Shown: positions 19,141-30,143 of the stretch, one piece after another
Layout of the letters: the number at the start of each line of letters is the position of its first letter
Numbering within the stretch: position 1 is the stretch's first letter
Assembly (NCBI GenBank): GCA_934045075.1
Contig: OW203724.1
Coordinates: 17,475,143-17,539,142, forward strand
Length of the DNA stretch: 64,000 nt
Direction: 5' to 3'
From: Yponomeuta sedellus
Lineage: Eukaryota > Arthropoda > Insecta > Lepidoptera > Yponomeutidae
Position numbers and translations under genes: made by a program
Notes under the pieces: model-generated
The model's input: only the letters and a program-made list of their open reading frames with translations
The model's database searches: none
Told to the model about the DNA's origin: nothing

Positions 19141-20149
19141 TTAAATATTTTAGTGAAAACGGCATATTTCTATCTAGCTTAAAACCTCTTGAGAACGACA
19201 TTCGAGCTGATGATCTTGGGCATCTGACTCTTAATATTCCTAGTGTAGCGAGTGATGAAACTATACATTCGAACTTTAATTCCGGGTTTCTAGGTGCGAC
19301 GGTGCCCAAGATCTGGGTGTTTTTGAGCTGGTCATCATCAGACGTCCAAATCTTCGGCTGTAGAAAATGACAGTAACTTAAATACTTTAGTGAAAACGGC
19401 ATATTTCTATCTAGAATAGAAGCTTAGAAACTGTCAAGACCGACATTTGGGCTGATGATCTTGGGCATCTGACTCTTAATATTCCTATTGTAGCAAGTGA
19501 TAATGAAATTATACATTCCAACTTTAATTCCGGGCTTCTACGTGCAACGGTGCCCTAGATGGTGTGTTTGGGCTGGTCATCATCAGACGTCCAAATCTTC
19601 GGCTGCAGAAAATGACAGTGAAATTAAATACTTTAGTGAAAACGGCATATTTCTATATAGAATAGAAGCTTAGAACCTCTCAAGACCGACATTCGAGCTG
19701 ATGATCTTCGAAACAATGTCCACCAGACACCAGAAAAAAAGTTACTGAATGAAAGTATTTGATGAACAAAGTGTTTGTAACATCAAAACTTAACTTATTT
19801 GCTGATATTTTCAATTTCCATCTTTGAAATTCATTATCAGAACCTCACCATATTACTCTGAGACTAATTTTACGCTTTGTCTTATGAAACATATGCGTAT
19901 TACTAATGGATAATTAGGCCTTATTTGCTGCTGTCCAATGAAGAGTTCAGTTCTCCAGCTCTGAAAGTCTTCATCAGGTGTTCACCAAATTAAAATGGGA
20001 CCAATGGGACGCTATACCTAATCGAACAAAAAAAAAATTCATCGAAATCGGTTAAGATTTGACGAAGTTATGCGAATACATAGTCAAAAAAAAAAAGTAA
20101 TATACGCGTCGAATTGATAACCTCCTCCTTTTTTGAAGTCGGTTAAAAA
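19118..20149. repeat. Outer part of right palindrome arm
   Basis: It contains three mirror copies of the TTTGGACGTC repeat unit (19140-19720), including the uninterrupted sequence into which the BEL/Pao element inserted on the left (GATAATGAAATTATACATTC at about 19500-19519). It then holds the AACCGACTTC-type repeat, ending CCTCCTCCTTTTTTGAAGTC GGTT. It has no protein-coding content. Confidence 0.75.
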
Positions 20150-20524
20150 CGACTGTCCATAACGTAATTGTATATTCTAAAGAACACTAAAAGCTTAAAA
20201 GAATGATCTCGTTATCAAAATTTACGCACTGAACAGCGGAGCGAAAGGTTGGGTGCCCCTGGCCAGAGTCTTGGGAAGATAAAAAGTTAAATGGGGTCGC
20301 TTGAGACAATGAGCACCTTAATTTATGGACGTTTTGCGCGGGGAAGGTGGTTTTGTCTTTCCTGCGACATCAAGAAAAATCCGTATTTATCTGGTATCGA
20401 CTGCCTGGGCCCAGTTTCATAGAACTACATCACAGTTTACTATAATAATTCGATGTTCATTGCATGTTCGATTAATCCACAGTAGTTAGACCCACTTACT
20501 TATAGTTGAGCCATTGTACGCTGC

Positions 20525-20945
20525 AAGCGCTGAGGTATGTTAACACTTCAGACACTAGGGTTACCTCACGATGTGTTCCTTCACGGTTGGCTAGTAGTAA
20601 TGCTACTACAGTTTGTTAGCTTTTAGAATATACCTCGGCTACTATCGGATAGAATCGGATATATTCGTGTAATAGAAATATCGGAACTAATATGACATTT
20701 ATGTTTCACATAAATTTTCAAAATAGAGAAAAAAAGTTTTATACAGAGCAGGAAGTAGTATTATACTCGTGTGCTTTCGACGAAAACCAAACCTACTCTA
20801 GAGCCCGAGGTATATTCTAAAAGCTTACAGACTGTACATATAACTTCACATATTTGTATAGCTTAGAAAACAAAGCCATTGGTACATGCCGGGATTCGAA
20901 CCCACGTCCTCCCGACTGACAAGCCGGCAACCAGATAGACCAGAT
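20525..20945 (-). repeat. tRNA-like SINE interrupted by a MITE
   Basis: The right part (20828-20945) carries, on the minus strand, a tRNA-like head with B box GTGGGTTCGAATCCCGGC and anticodon-like loop TTGTCAG. The left part (20525-20612) holds the SINE body (CTTCAGACACTAGGGTTACC, TTCCTTCACGG). A sibling at about 60190-60400 has the two parts joined (TGGTATTGCTACT ... TGTACATAGCTTAG). It is too degenerate to be a tRNA gene. Confidence 0.55.
20616..20826. mobile_element. MITE with TTA target duplication
   Basis: The inverted termini GCTTTTAGAATATACCTCGG (20619-20638) and CCGAGGTATATTCTAAAAGC (20804-20823) are perfect complements. TTA lies outside each (20616-20618 and 20824-20826). This is the PIF/Harbinger-type duplication. 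It inserted into the SINE at 20525-20945. Confidence 0.72.
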
Positions 20946-21036
20946 AGAAACCAGACAGATTAACAGGTAGAAAAACTCGGCTACATACTTAAACATAATG
21001 TACATTATGTTTAAGTATGTAGCTTTATGATTGGTC

Positions 21037-21400
21037 TAGCGCTCGTGGCCTAGTCGAATCGAGTGATTGGAATCAATCACTTGAGTTAAGCAACAACAGC
21101 CGCGGTCAGGTGCAGGATGGACGGCCGTGCCGTGACTACCGCTATTGGCATTTTTTCCGAGCGCTTCCGTACTTCGCAAGGGACGCTAAGCCGTTGGTGC
21201 CGGCTGTCATGTAATGGCAGTCGTTAAGCCATGTTAGAGGCTTTTTAGGCGGCTTGATAACTTCTGACTGTAAGGCCCGCCACTGTCTTACAATCCTCCA
21301 CCAAGCCGCATTTAGCGCCCGTGCTGGAGTACAGCCTAACCTTCCTGCGATGCAGGAAGAGACCCGTGCCCCAGCAGTGGGGACATACAAGGGTTGATAT
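21037..21400 (+). repeat. SINE-A copy, full length
   Basis: GCTCGTGGCCTAGTCGAATC at the head to GGGGACATACAAGGGTTGAT at the tail. The A-box-like TGGCCTAGTCG fits TRGYnnAnnnG. This copy and those at 17180 and 41065 define the full repeat, about 360 bp. Confidence 0.65.
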
Positions 21401-21559
21401 CAATTGGTCTAGAGCAATGGTTCCTAATCCTTCAGATCTTTAGCCCTAACACTTTGTAGTAACGTTGCTTTTCTTTTTCTTGGTCGTTACGCTGAGGGCT
21501 TATTCTGACTCAGCTACCTTTTGTGACAATTTAAACATACTACAGGCTCTATGCGGCAA

Positions 21560-21640
21560 GCTGAAGACAGCGCGCTATGGCGCTCATTAGGCGAGGGCTA
21601 TGTCCAGCAGTGGACTAGTATAGCCTGACGACGACATGCT
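21560..21640 (+). repeat. LINE 3'-tail fragment
   Basis: GCGCTATGGCGCTCATTAGG, then CTATGTCCAGCAGTGGACTA and a CCTGACGACG end. The same tail occurs at 4330-4395 and 44250-44325. Confidence 0.55.
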
Positions 21641-21889
21641 ATATGCTTAAATCTATGTTTTGTTTTTGTTTTGTCTGTTGTCCGTTTCTTTTTTTTTTGT
21701 TCTAACATATAATATATTGTCTCTTACGTGTATTTTAGTTGTATATTGGAAGTGGTTCAGTATCGATATTCAAGAAAGTAAGTGCGTTATATTAATAACA
21801 CGAGACAACCTATAAGTGGGTGAGCAATTACCACGTTATTTGTGTGTTTTTTCTCTGTGACTGTATTGTTGTATCGCCTGTTGGTTGGC

Positions 21890-21990
21890 CTAACATAACA
21901 TAACATTTACATACAGGCACATACATTGCTTCTGGCTCCACACTAGGATACACTAGGTCGTGGGAAGCAAACACACCGACATCACAAACA
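21890..21990 (-). repeat. SINE-C fragment
   Basis: ACATACATTGCTTCTGGCTC then CACTAGGATACACTAGGTCG and GACATCACAAAC match 44930-45100 and 57650-57860. The copy stops abruptly where the inverted-repeat element at 21994 begins, so it was truncated by or at that element. Confidence 0.55.
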
Positions 21991-21993
21991 AAC

Positions 21994-22265
21994 AAAATCA
22001 TAACTTGTGTTATGAACATGAGAAATCTTAACAACTGTGACAAATATTTTTATAACTTACAGTCTAGACCATAGAATCAAAAACCAAGAAATTTTATCAC
22101 TTTCCACCAAAAACGGCCGTATATAGCAGAAATGGATAAAAATTCTAACCTATTGATCATTATGTTGTAGACTGTAAGTTCTAAAAATAGTTATCACAGT
22201 TGTCAGATTGCTCGTATTATAAAACAAGTTATGATTTTTTTCCGTTGGTGGCGCTAGTAAGCGCC
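21994..22265. mobile_element. Foldback element, truncated at left end
   Basis: Arms 21994-22074 and 22166-22238 pair through AAAATCATAACTTGT / ACAAGTTATGATTTT and ACTTACAGTCTA / TAGACTGTAAGT. The right side continues TCCGTTGGTGGCGCTAG, the terminus seen in the fuller copy at 58609-59016. The matching left terminus is missing. Confidence 0.6.
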
Positions 22266-22289
22266 CCGAAACGCCTTAATTTCTCGTCA

Positions 22290-23730
22290 CGAAAGGCTTT
22301 TACTTCAGGCACTTCAACTCAACCCTTCGTGGCTGGCGCTCTCGCGAGTGTTACTTGATTTCACTCATTATTCAGACTCAAGCTGCCACCGAGAGGGTTA
22401 ACTTTGAAGTATCATTGCCATTTATTAATGGTCAAGTTTGGCCCCGATGGAAATTAAAACCGACGGAGTCTGAATTATTACTAAATTGAATAATTGAGCC
22501 ATGGTTAATTCGTTTTTTTCGAACGAACTTTGTGATTTAGATAGATTAGATTGTTACACAACATACATTTTGAGAGTACCTACATGAAAACCTTAAATGT
22601 AGTGTATTCCGTACATAGCTCTAAGTAGTTTATGTAATGTTATTATATCATCTAGGTATTTTATGTAGGTATATGTACCTGCTTATCTTTTTTTTATTTG
22701 TCTAATGTGCATAGGTACATTTTTCTCCTGCCTCTTTAAAATCAAGGTTTCGCCACTGATCGGGTTGGCTGGAAGAAATTTCCTTAGAAATAAGCTCGCC
22801 CATGTTCTCATTTATATTACGCTTATGTTTTTGTAACTTATCTCTTTCTCTAAAATAAAGTATAATAATAATAATAACTCTACTTAACCCTTTACCAGGC
22901 ACAGGTGGAATAGTAACCACTTGAAATTAAACCTTATGACATTGAAATAAAATCTAAAACCAAACCAACATCTACTCTAGCTTCTGCCGTTAAAGGGTCA
23001 ACCCTTTACCAGACAGTGGTATAGTTACTAGCTCAAATTGAACCAACATCTAAATTTAGTCCTAAAACCAATGAAAAATGTGTACTCTAAATATGTATAT
23101 CTGCCCGTTAAAGAGTTAAATAAGTAACAGGCCTAGCCTGTGATAGTTGATCAGCTTTAATATTTCTGATAGCGGTAAATACAAACTTACAGCCGAGTTC
23201 AATCCATTCCCTCCCTTCCTTCAAGATTTGAACACAATTAAAGTCCGCCATTTTGCAGAAATGCAGCCAAGAGCGAGGTCAAATACTATTTAAATGCAGT
23301 TTAGGGTTTCGCTGCATAATTCTGTAAAAAAAACGTTATGAACCTTGATGTTTTGATAGCACGACGGCCTTTGCAATTTGGTCGCAATTCATTATTAGCA
23401 GTTCTTAACAACTTTTGACGGTGGGCTATTACCGGTATTATTTATAAAACGTGTTCGTTTATGCTAAACGTTTTAATGTTCGAGATTAAGTTATTACTGC
23501 ATAAATTTAAAAAAAACCATGATCCCATGAAACACTCGATAACCGTCGTATAAAATTGTCTGTGGTAGAGAATGTACAAGGAAATGACGTAACCGCATAT
23601 TATTTAAAGTGCCTCTGAGGAATGTTTTAGAGGAATCGTTTTTCTATAAGCAAGACCGTAAGCCTAAACACTCTCTGTGTACAGACCTTTCTTTCTGCCT
23701 AGGTAGCACGAAGGCCCGACTTACTCACGC
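22290..23730. other. No gene recognised
   Basis: AT-rich. Two similar stretches (about 22875-22990 and 23000-23115) share CCCTTTACCAG, AGTTACTAGCTCAAATTGAA-type sequence and CCGTTAAAG, so they may be a decayed tandem duplication. No exon structure is seen. Confidence 0.35.
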
Positions 23731-23734
23731 TGAC

Positions 23735-24110
23735 AGTTTCCATATCAACCTTTGTATGTCCCCACTGCTGGGGCACGGGTCTCTTCCTGCATTGCAGAAA
23801 GGTTAGACCATACTCCCCACGGGGGCCATGTCCAGGTTGGTGGAGGATTGTAAGACAGTGGCCAGCCTTACTGTCAGAAGTTATCAAGCCGCTCCTTAGG
23901 CCTCTGGCATGGCTTAACGACTGCCAATACATGACAGCCGGCACTTACTGCTTACGTGCCTTGCGAAGCACGGAAGCGCTCGGAAAAAATGCCACTAACG
24001 GTAGTCACGCACAGGAAGCGCTCGCGGCCTAGCCGAACCGAGTGATTGGAATCAATCACTTGAGTTAAGCAACAACAGGCGCGGTCAGGTGCAGTATGGG
24101 TGACAGTTTG
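23735..24110 (-). repeat. SINE-A copy with inverted head
   Basis: From 23735 to about 24008 the body runs on the minus strand (CCCCACTGCTGGGGCACGGG ... AATGCCACTAACGGTAGTCA). The head module (GCGGCCTAGCCGAACCGAGT ... GCGGTCAGGTGCAGTATGGG, 24022-24100) follows in plus orientation, opposite to every other copy. The junction lies at about 24009-24020. Confidence 0.65.
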
Positions 24111-25670
24111 GTGGCGCTAAAATGTCAGAATTTGATGATTCATGTACTGAAAAGTCGCAACTTTTGACTTTAAAACGGGTTACTGGCGTCATAGTGCTAC
24201 CTATGCTAATTACCATAGCACAAAGTGTCTTAGTTTGGGACTAGGACTAGTAATTTTGTTAAGTGGAAGTTGAGAAGTATTATTTTTATTAAATACACAT
24301 CAAAATATTTCACAAAAACGAAGTCGCGGGCAGCAGCTAGTTTTATAAACTTTATTTTTATTAACTAAAGATTACAAACGGTACATCGTAAAAGTTTTTT
24401 TTTATCTATTACGAGTACATGTATCTAGGTATTATTCTAGTACATGCACCTATTATATGCAATTTTGCATTCTCACGTTCCTATTTTTGAAGTGAATTAT
24501 TATAATATATACGAGTATATACCTAAATCTGAATAACATCTAAAGCATTAAAAATAAAATAAAAGTTAAATATTGTTTCGAAGAAGTGACCAAAATATTT
24601 TTGTGATTTTAATGTAATTGTTCTATGATATTTACGAATTTAAGTAGGCATGTACTTTTTAGTTCACTTTTAAATGTTACCGTAACGGGCGGAACCCTAA
24701 AAGAAGTGAAAAATCAACAGACGCTTGGCAAACTCGCAATCCTGCAGAACTTTAAGCAAGACGCGAAAAAATGGGAATAATAAAGCGAAATAATTTTACG
24801 CGCGAGCTGGCTGTGCAAATGAGCTGAATGAAGACTTGCTCAGGCGGATGATTGAGTACCTTGACTTGGGCGAGTTGGTACCTCCCCGTCGGAATACAAC
24901 TAATATACAGGGTTACCTCCTCAGGGTGGAACAAAATCCCTATATACATCCGAAACTTAGTCACTACAAAGAACTTTTATTTTGGAGAAAAACGTAATAA
25001 TAAAATATATATGGAATATTGTGGAGTATAGAATAGTAATATATCTACAATACATTATAATGCAGTTGGCGGTAACTTAGGTATGGAACAGCTAATATTT
25101 TCATCGAGATTTCGAAGTTTCCACAAAGTAGACACAATTTTCTCATGTCGGGATTTACACCTTGTATAATGCGTTTTATTGTGATACGTTAATTAGAGTT
25201 TTTCACTTTCAACAGTTGACCTGGCTATTAAAAACTAAAAGAGACAATTAATGTTGTCTATTTTACTTCCGCTTCGTGTCATCGCTGTTTGATAGATAAT
25301 GCTTATAGTTATAAGAGTTAAACTAAATGAGCATTTTGATATGTAAGATTATGGTTTACCGTAGAGGCTACCCACTGAGAACGTAGAAACATAAAGTTCG
25401 AATTTAATAAAAAAACTTTTATTTCCATCAAAAAATTTACGTAATTTAACAAGGCTGTGGATCCCAGACTAGGTGAACCTGTATCGTGGGTCCATATAAT
25501 ATAATATAATAGATTTACCATTACTAATTGGCGTGTGTTACATTTGAAAAAATTTGAAAACAAAACTTATAGCTACTACGTTAATTGCGCTAAAAACTTC
25601 AGTAAATTATTTAAACTAAACTAAATATTTAAGTACCTATTGATATTTTAAAGAATAACACTGAAGGAAA
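24110..25670. other. No gene recognised
   Basis: AT-rich DNA. At 24308-24345, CGAAGTCGCGGGCAGCAGCT resembles the end of a common lepidopteran repeat whose opposite end type is at 26045-26070. No coding exon or RNA gene is seen. Confidence 0.35.
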
Positions 25671-25910
25671 ACATCGTGAGGAAACCCGCGGCTTGGTTGG
25701 CTCCGCACGTATTGACTAGTCTTTCCTGTGGGCTAGGCCGACTAAGCTGTCAGGATGGTATAGGTGCTGGGCAAGCCTACACCATCTATAAAACCATGTC
25801 CCAGGCACGGAGTGGTCCCTTCACCCATCTAGTGTGATTGAAGATACAACTGGACACACTACATAAATCATCTCATTAAGTAGATGCAAAAGGCCAATAT
25901 TATTATTAAT
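25671..25910 (+). repeat. SINE-B copy, uninterrupted
   Basis: GGAAACCCGCGGCTTGGTTG, GTCAGGATGGTATAGGTGCT, CCCAGGCACGGAGTGG, TCATCTCATTAAGTAGATGC and AAAAGGCCAAT in order. It is the reference for reading the interrupted copies at 6360-7840 and 17600-18345. A partial sibling lies at about 38280-38370. Confidence 0.6.
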
Positions 25911-25925
25911 ATTGTAAGAAAATAC

Positions 25926-26535
25926 TCAGAGAAAAAATGTTGTTCGAAAACAAACTCTAATCGTGTGTCAGGTAGGCCGCCGCCGTCTGTACTCTTAAGT
26001 TAAGAAATCTCTGCGTAATTTCTATTTCCATGTTTTATGTACAACTAGCTGACCCAGCGAACTTCGTACCGCCTAACAGTCGATTCGTTATTATTTTTAT
26101 TTTTCCCTTCGTAAGAACCATCCTCGTACTTCAAGGAATATTCTAAAAAAAGAATTAGCGAAATCGGTTCAGCTGCTCTCGAGATAGTGTTCTCGATTTC
26201 TATCTATCTATCTATCTATTAGGAACTGCGAATATTAGAGAGAACCCTATACTTCGACACCCGACACAAGGATAATATTGAAAACGGTGAACACTTTTAG
26301 TAAGATGGTAAATACTTACGGTATTTTATAAAAACACTATTTCTCTGAAATGCTCCGCCGCTTAAAACTCGGAGAACAAATGTTATTCGAAAACAAACTC
26401 TAATCGTGTGTCAGGAACTGCGAATTTTAGACGGAACCCTGTACTTTGACATCCGGCACAAGGGTTATTATGAACACTTATAATAAGATGGTAAATACGA
26501 TTCCTCTGAAACACTCCGCCGCTTAAAACCGGTTT
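25926..26535. repeat. Tandem duplication, first copy interrupted
   Basis: Copy 2 (26375-26535) reads continuously through TTCGAAAACAAACTCTAATC, GTGTCAGGAACTGCGAAT and ACTCCGCCGCTTAAAAC. Copy 1 begins at 25926 with the same sequence but is broken after GTGTCAGG (25975). It resumes with AGGAACTGCGAATATTAG at about 26220 and ends at about 26374. The inserted 245 bp (25976-26219) contains AGCTGACCCAGCGAACTTCG and ends in TCTA repeats. Confidence 0.7.
25976..26219 (+). mobile_element. Short retroelement-like insertion
   Basis: About 245 bp containing ACTAGCTGACCCAGCGAACT, CGTACCGCCTAACAG, AAATCGGTTCAGCTGCTCTC and a TCTA microsatellite tail. The end sequence is a very common lepidopteran repeat (memory). 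It splits one copy of a tandem duplication, so its limits are clear to within a few bases. Confidence 0.55.
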
Positions 26536-26694
26536 GTGAGACGAGTTCTTGTTATAATACGGCTTTAACTATGAGAGTTTCAGTAAAATCTACTTATTAT
26601 ACAAAATCCGGCAGTCTTTTGCGTACATACTAGATTGTTCTATTTATTAACTATTAATAAGATTTCCACCTTCATCAACCGACTTTTTTTCGAT

Positions 26695-26805
26695 TTCTCC
26701 ACCAACCCGGACTTGGCCCCCGTGTGGTGGAGTATGGCCTATCCTTCCTGCGCTGCAGGAAGAGACTCGTGTCCCAGCAGTGGGGACATACAAGGGTTGA
26801 TATCG
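26695..26805 (+). repeat. SINE-A 3' fragment
   Basis: CCACCAACCCGGACTTGGCC to GGGGACATACAAGGGTTGAT. It is 5'-truncated and only the tail-proximal 110 bp remain. Confidence 0.6.
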
Positions 26806-26809
26806 AATA

Positions 26810-29050
26810 AGATATCAATGAATGCCTGGGGCATGATTTGGTGGTTTGCCAGGGTTCAATTATTGCTATAAAAGCTTCCGATTATTGTACAGGATCCACT
26901 TTTCATCACAGGTTCTATTCTATTTAAAATCCGTTCATGATTGTGCCGGTTAAGTAATGTAACGCAGCAGTTGACGCGCATTTGTCAATTTGCTTCACTC
27001 AATTCGTGAGGTACTCACCTTTCAAGATTTTTCACCGTCCCAATTTGTTTCAAGTGAATATATTTAAAAATTTAAATAAGGAATTATTAACTTAAGAGGA
27101 GATATTTCAAATCATAGGCCAGTGGCCAGTACGATGAAATGCCAATTTCATGTGTAAGGATCTAATACTAATATTATTAAATAAAAGTACTATTTCCAAC
27201 AGATTGTTAAGCTAGTGACTACTAAAAAACCCAATCCACAGATAAACCTCGTCGCTTTTGGCGGATGGGGATTATGTTGCATGTATTTTTTCTTATTTAA
27301 AAAGAAAATAGCTGCAAAATAATTAATGGAAACCTTAAGTTATAAACCGCATCGCCAACAAACTGCACAGCAGTTTGGCGACATTTGTAAAAGAAAAAAA
27401 TAAAATAAATAGTTACTATTATAAGCGTAAACATATGCAGATTTAAGTTTATATAGACATTATTCTGGTTAGTAACATACATCCGAATGAAGCTACTGGC
27501 ATAGTTACGAGTAACCATTTCGAACATCTAAGCATCTCTATCAAACTTTTTAAGAGAAGTTCCATGCTAAGCCAAGAGTACACAGGATGACTAATAAAAA
27601 AACTTCAAGAAGACGGACGGAGTGATTGTTGCAATATTATTTATTTTCGTTCGTTCTTATTAAACTGGTGCCGCCATCTATTAAGAAATTGCACAAGTAA
27701 AGAGTTGTTTTAATTTAAATTATTCAATGCGTTACATATTTTTAATCCTAATTTAGTTCAAACTAGCGACTTACAAGCCACGCAATGATTAGAGTTTTAA
27801 AATAATAATAATAAAAACAGTCAACATCTTGTGTCTTACCTCCACCTAGTAACAGAAAAATGGACTAGTAAGGTATTTAATGCCATCTGTTGTCGAGTAG
27901 CAGTACTACATACACGTCTACCTCGGTGGAAATTCCAGTATGAAATAATGTACTTGTGTATTCATGTTACCCTGGTATACTTCAAATGTCACGACTCGAT
28001 ATCGAGCCTCTTGGGACTTGGAAGCTCTCGGGTCTCGAACATTCTCTCTCACGCGCTCCATATACCCATTTTCATATCAAATTATCAACAGAAAGAAAGC
28101 CAAGAGAAAAAAAACATGAATGATCTGTAATTTCAGGATAACAAGTCTGTACTTATGGTGTTTTAAATTAATTATATGCACTGTTTAAAATAGTTAAGCG
28201 ATCTACCCGCTAGTAGGGATAGTAAACCTTTTAGATGCTTTTTAATATTATAATTTTTTTAAGAACGTTTTTATAATAGCGGACATAAACAATTCCATTA
28301 AATTTTTGGTAACATGGCAACTAGCCGGTGTCGACTATTTCTGCCACGATCACGTCTTGGCACGAACATGCGCGTAATAGGGTTAACAAAGTATGCCAAA
28401 ACTTAATGATTTGATTACTTTGTGGGGGCTTTATAATGTTGTGGCGACCGGATGGATATACGTTACAAAATAGGTAATATGGTAAATATTTATATACACA
28501 CTTCACATTTAGCGCCATCTAGTTTTGAGCAGAAGAACGATAGCGAGAGAGTAGAGATACAAGAGGTTTCAGCCCTCGTACGCTTGGCACTAAACTAGCC
28601 AACTTGCGTTACAATAGAGTGCGTTTTCTTAATATTTCAGCCAAAACATATTTCAGGAAAGTTTCACTAAGGATAACGTTATTTGCACAGACTGAAACGT
28701 TTGTAAATTTGGTATGGTCCACCAATTTATTGAAGTCTGCATTCCATTACACGATTTGTATGTCATGTGCTCTGATGTACAATAAACAATATTATTATCT
28801 TTTCTCGTCTGAATTTAATTTTGGCGCAATTTGGAAAACAATAACTTCGAGAATCGCCAACCATCTTGCTGGACTGTCAATAAGAGGCAGATGGCTGGCA
28901 GTGGCTGGACGAAGATGGCCGAGGTTAGAAGGAAGTTGTCCAAATAAATCTTGGTTCCCCTAAGGTGCTTCGGGTTGCTAACTAGTACCACCAATGCAAT
29001 AAACATCCATAATACATGTATTATACATAGACTATAATATAGTCTGTTTA
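26810..29050. other. No gene recognised
   Basis: AT-rich intergenic DNA downstream of the cadherin gene. The frames at 27831-28130 and 28604-28963 lack domains, convincing initiation context and exon signals. No RNA gene is seen. Confidence 0.35.
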
Positions 29051-29545
29051 TTTTAAAAACCTATTTAGAGGCTAAAAATTCCACCCACGCCGGGATTCGA
29101 ACCCGCGACCTCTGGCTATCTGTACCAGCGCTCTTTCCAACTGAGCTGATGGGCGACTCACCGGCGACTCATCAGTGAAATTTTGAACCTCCACAATATT
29201 CTCTGTATTACGTACAGGCAGCGACATCTGGCTGAAGTAATTTGCATCACTTGCAGCCCCGAGTACCTACTTTGTTGTTAGGTTTTACATCGGAATGATA
29301 TCGCTGTACCCACATGATTATACTATTTTTTTTTTAACAGCGTACGTAATACAGAAAATATTGTAAAGAGGTTCGAAATTTCACTGATGCCGGTGAGTCG
29401 CCCATTAGCTCAGTTGGAAAGAGCGCTGGCACGGATAGCCAGAGGTCGCGGGTTCGAACCCCGGCATGGGTGAAATTTAAGCCTCTAAATAGGTTTTTAA
29501 AATTGTCCTTAGCAAGGGTTTGTTCATTAAAAAAAATTGTATAAT
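29050..29545. repeat. Head-to-head pair of tRNA-like SINEs
   Basis: A minus-strand SINE (29052-29270: CTATTTAGAGG, GGGATTCGAACCCGCGACCT, GCGCTCTTTCCAACTGAGCT) faces a plus-strand SINE (29335-29545: GCCCATTAGCTCAGTTGG, GGTCGCGGGTTCGAACCCC, GGCATGGGTGAAA). The plus copy can be drawn as a cloverleaf: acceptor GCCCAT/ATGGGT, D stem GCTC/GAGC, anticodon stem CTGGC/GCCAG, T arm GCGGGTTCGAACCCCGGC. The loop ACGGATA lacks U33, so it is a tRNA-derived SINE head rather than a working tRNA. It resembles tRNA-Ile. Confidence 0.7.
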
Positions 29546-30143
29546 AGTCTGTCTATGTCCAGCAGAAGACGAGTACGGGCTTATTGACCGATTGATTAAA
29601 CCTCGATAGTAAATGGGAGACGAAATAAAATGCTTACATAAAGATCGGAGTATGTAACTTTGTATTTAACTTTGTAACAAATACATAAAGTAATAATTAT
29701 GAATGACGCATAGATCATGCTTGAAAGATACATCAGTTTAATTCATCCTAACGTTACTTGGTAGGTATAGCTATGTACAACGGAATCTTTATCATAATAT
29801 TTAAATAATTAACATTAAATATAACTATGTGGCATATTTACAAAAATTATACTTATCTTTTAAAATATATCTAGGTATTTTACAAAAATCTATATCTATA
29901 TTGTAAAGGCAGTTGCACGAAAATTATAATATTAGAACACTTTTAGTACAACTTTGTTAACACTAAACGGACGGGTTGTTGGGAAGTCTTTAATAATACT
30001 GGGAACACTAACGTACATTTAGCAATACTGGGAGCTCTTAGCTCGTACAAAATTATAACGAATGTCTGACAAAAAGGATCGCTCCCCAGTTTTGCTTCTT
30101 TGTTAATAATTACATAGACTTAAGGCACTCTTCGACGGGTCAC
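29545..30143 (-). other. Cadherin 3' flank, probable 3'UTR
   Basis: About 600 bp directly after the cadherin stop codon on the minus strand. It is AT-rich with no repeat recognised. I see no clean AATAAA close to the stop; ATTAAA-type sequence (plus TTTAAT, about 29735) is a weak candidate, so the transcript end is undetermined. Confidence 0.35.

Larger units (their letters stand above)
8046..20149. repeat. Large inverted duplication (imperfect palindrome)
   Basis: The left arm is 8046-8692 plus 14546-16318, with the BEL/Pao insertion between. It is the reverse complement of the right arm, 17617-20149. Compared stretches differ by only isolated substitutions and small indels, about 99% by eye, apart from a longer GTAT microsatellite on the right. 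The outer ends are AACCGACTTC / GAAGTCGGTT. Each arm contains, from outside in: an AACCGACTTC-type lepidopteran repeat, three imperfect copies of an ATCATCAGCTCGAATGTC unit, three tRNA-like SINE units, part of a SINE-B copy, and a LINE tail ending in a microsatellite. The spacer is 16319-17616. Confidence 0.85.

Noticed and set aside
28604..28963. 119-codon plus-strand frame as a small gene
   Set aside because: No domain, no splice or poly(A) context, and overlapping short frames on the other strand.
29398..29467. Functional tRNA gene
   Set aside because: A cloverleaf can be drawn and resembles tRNA-Ile, but the anticodon loop lacks U33, and the sequence continues into a conserved SINE tail found in several copies.
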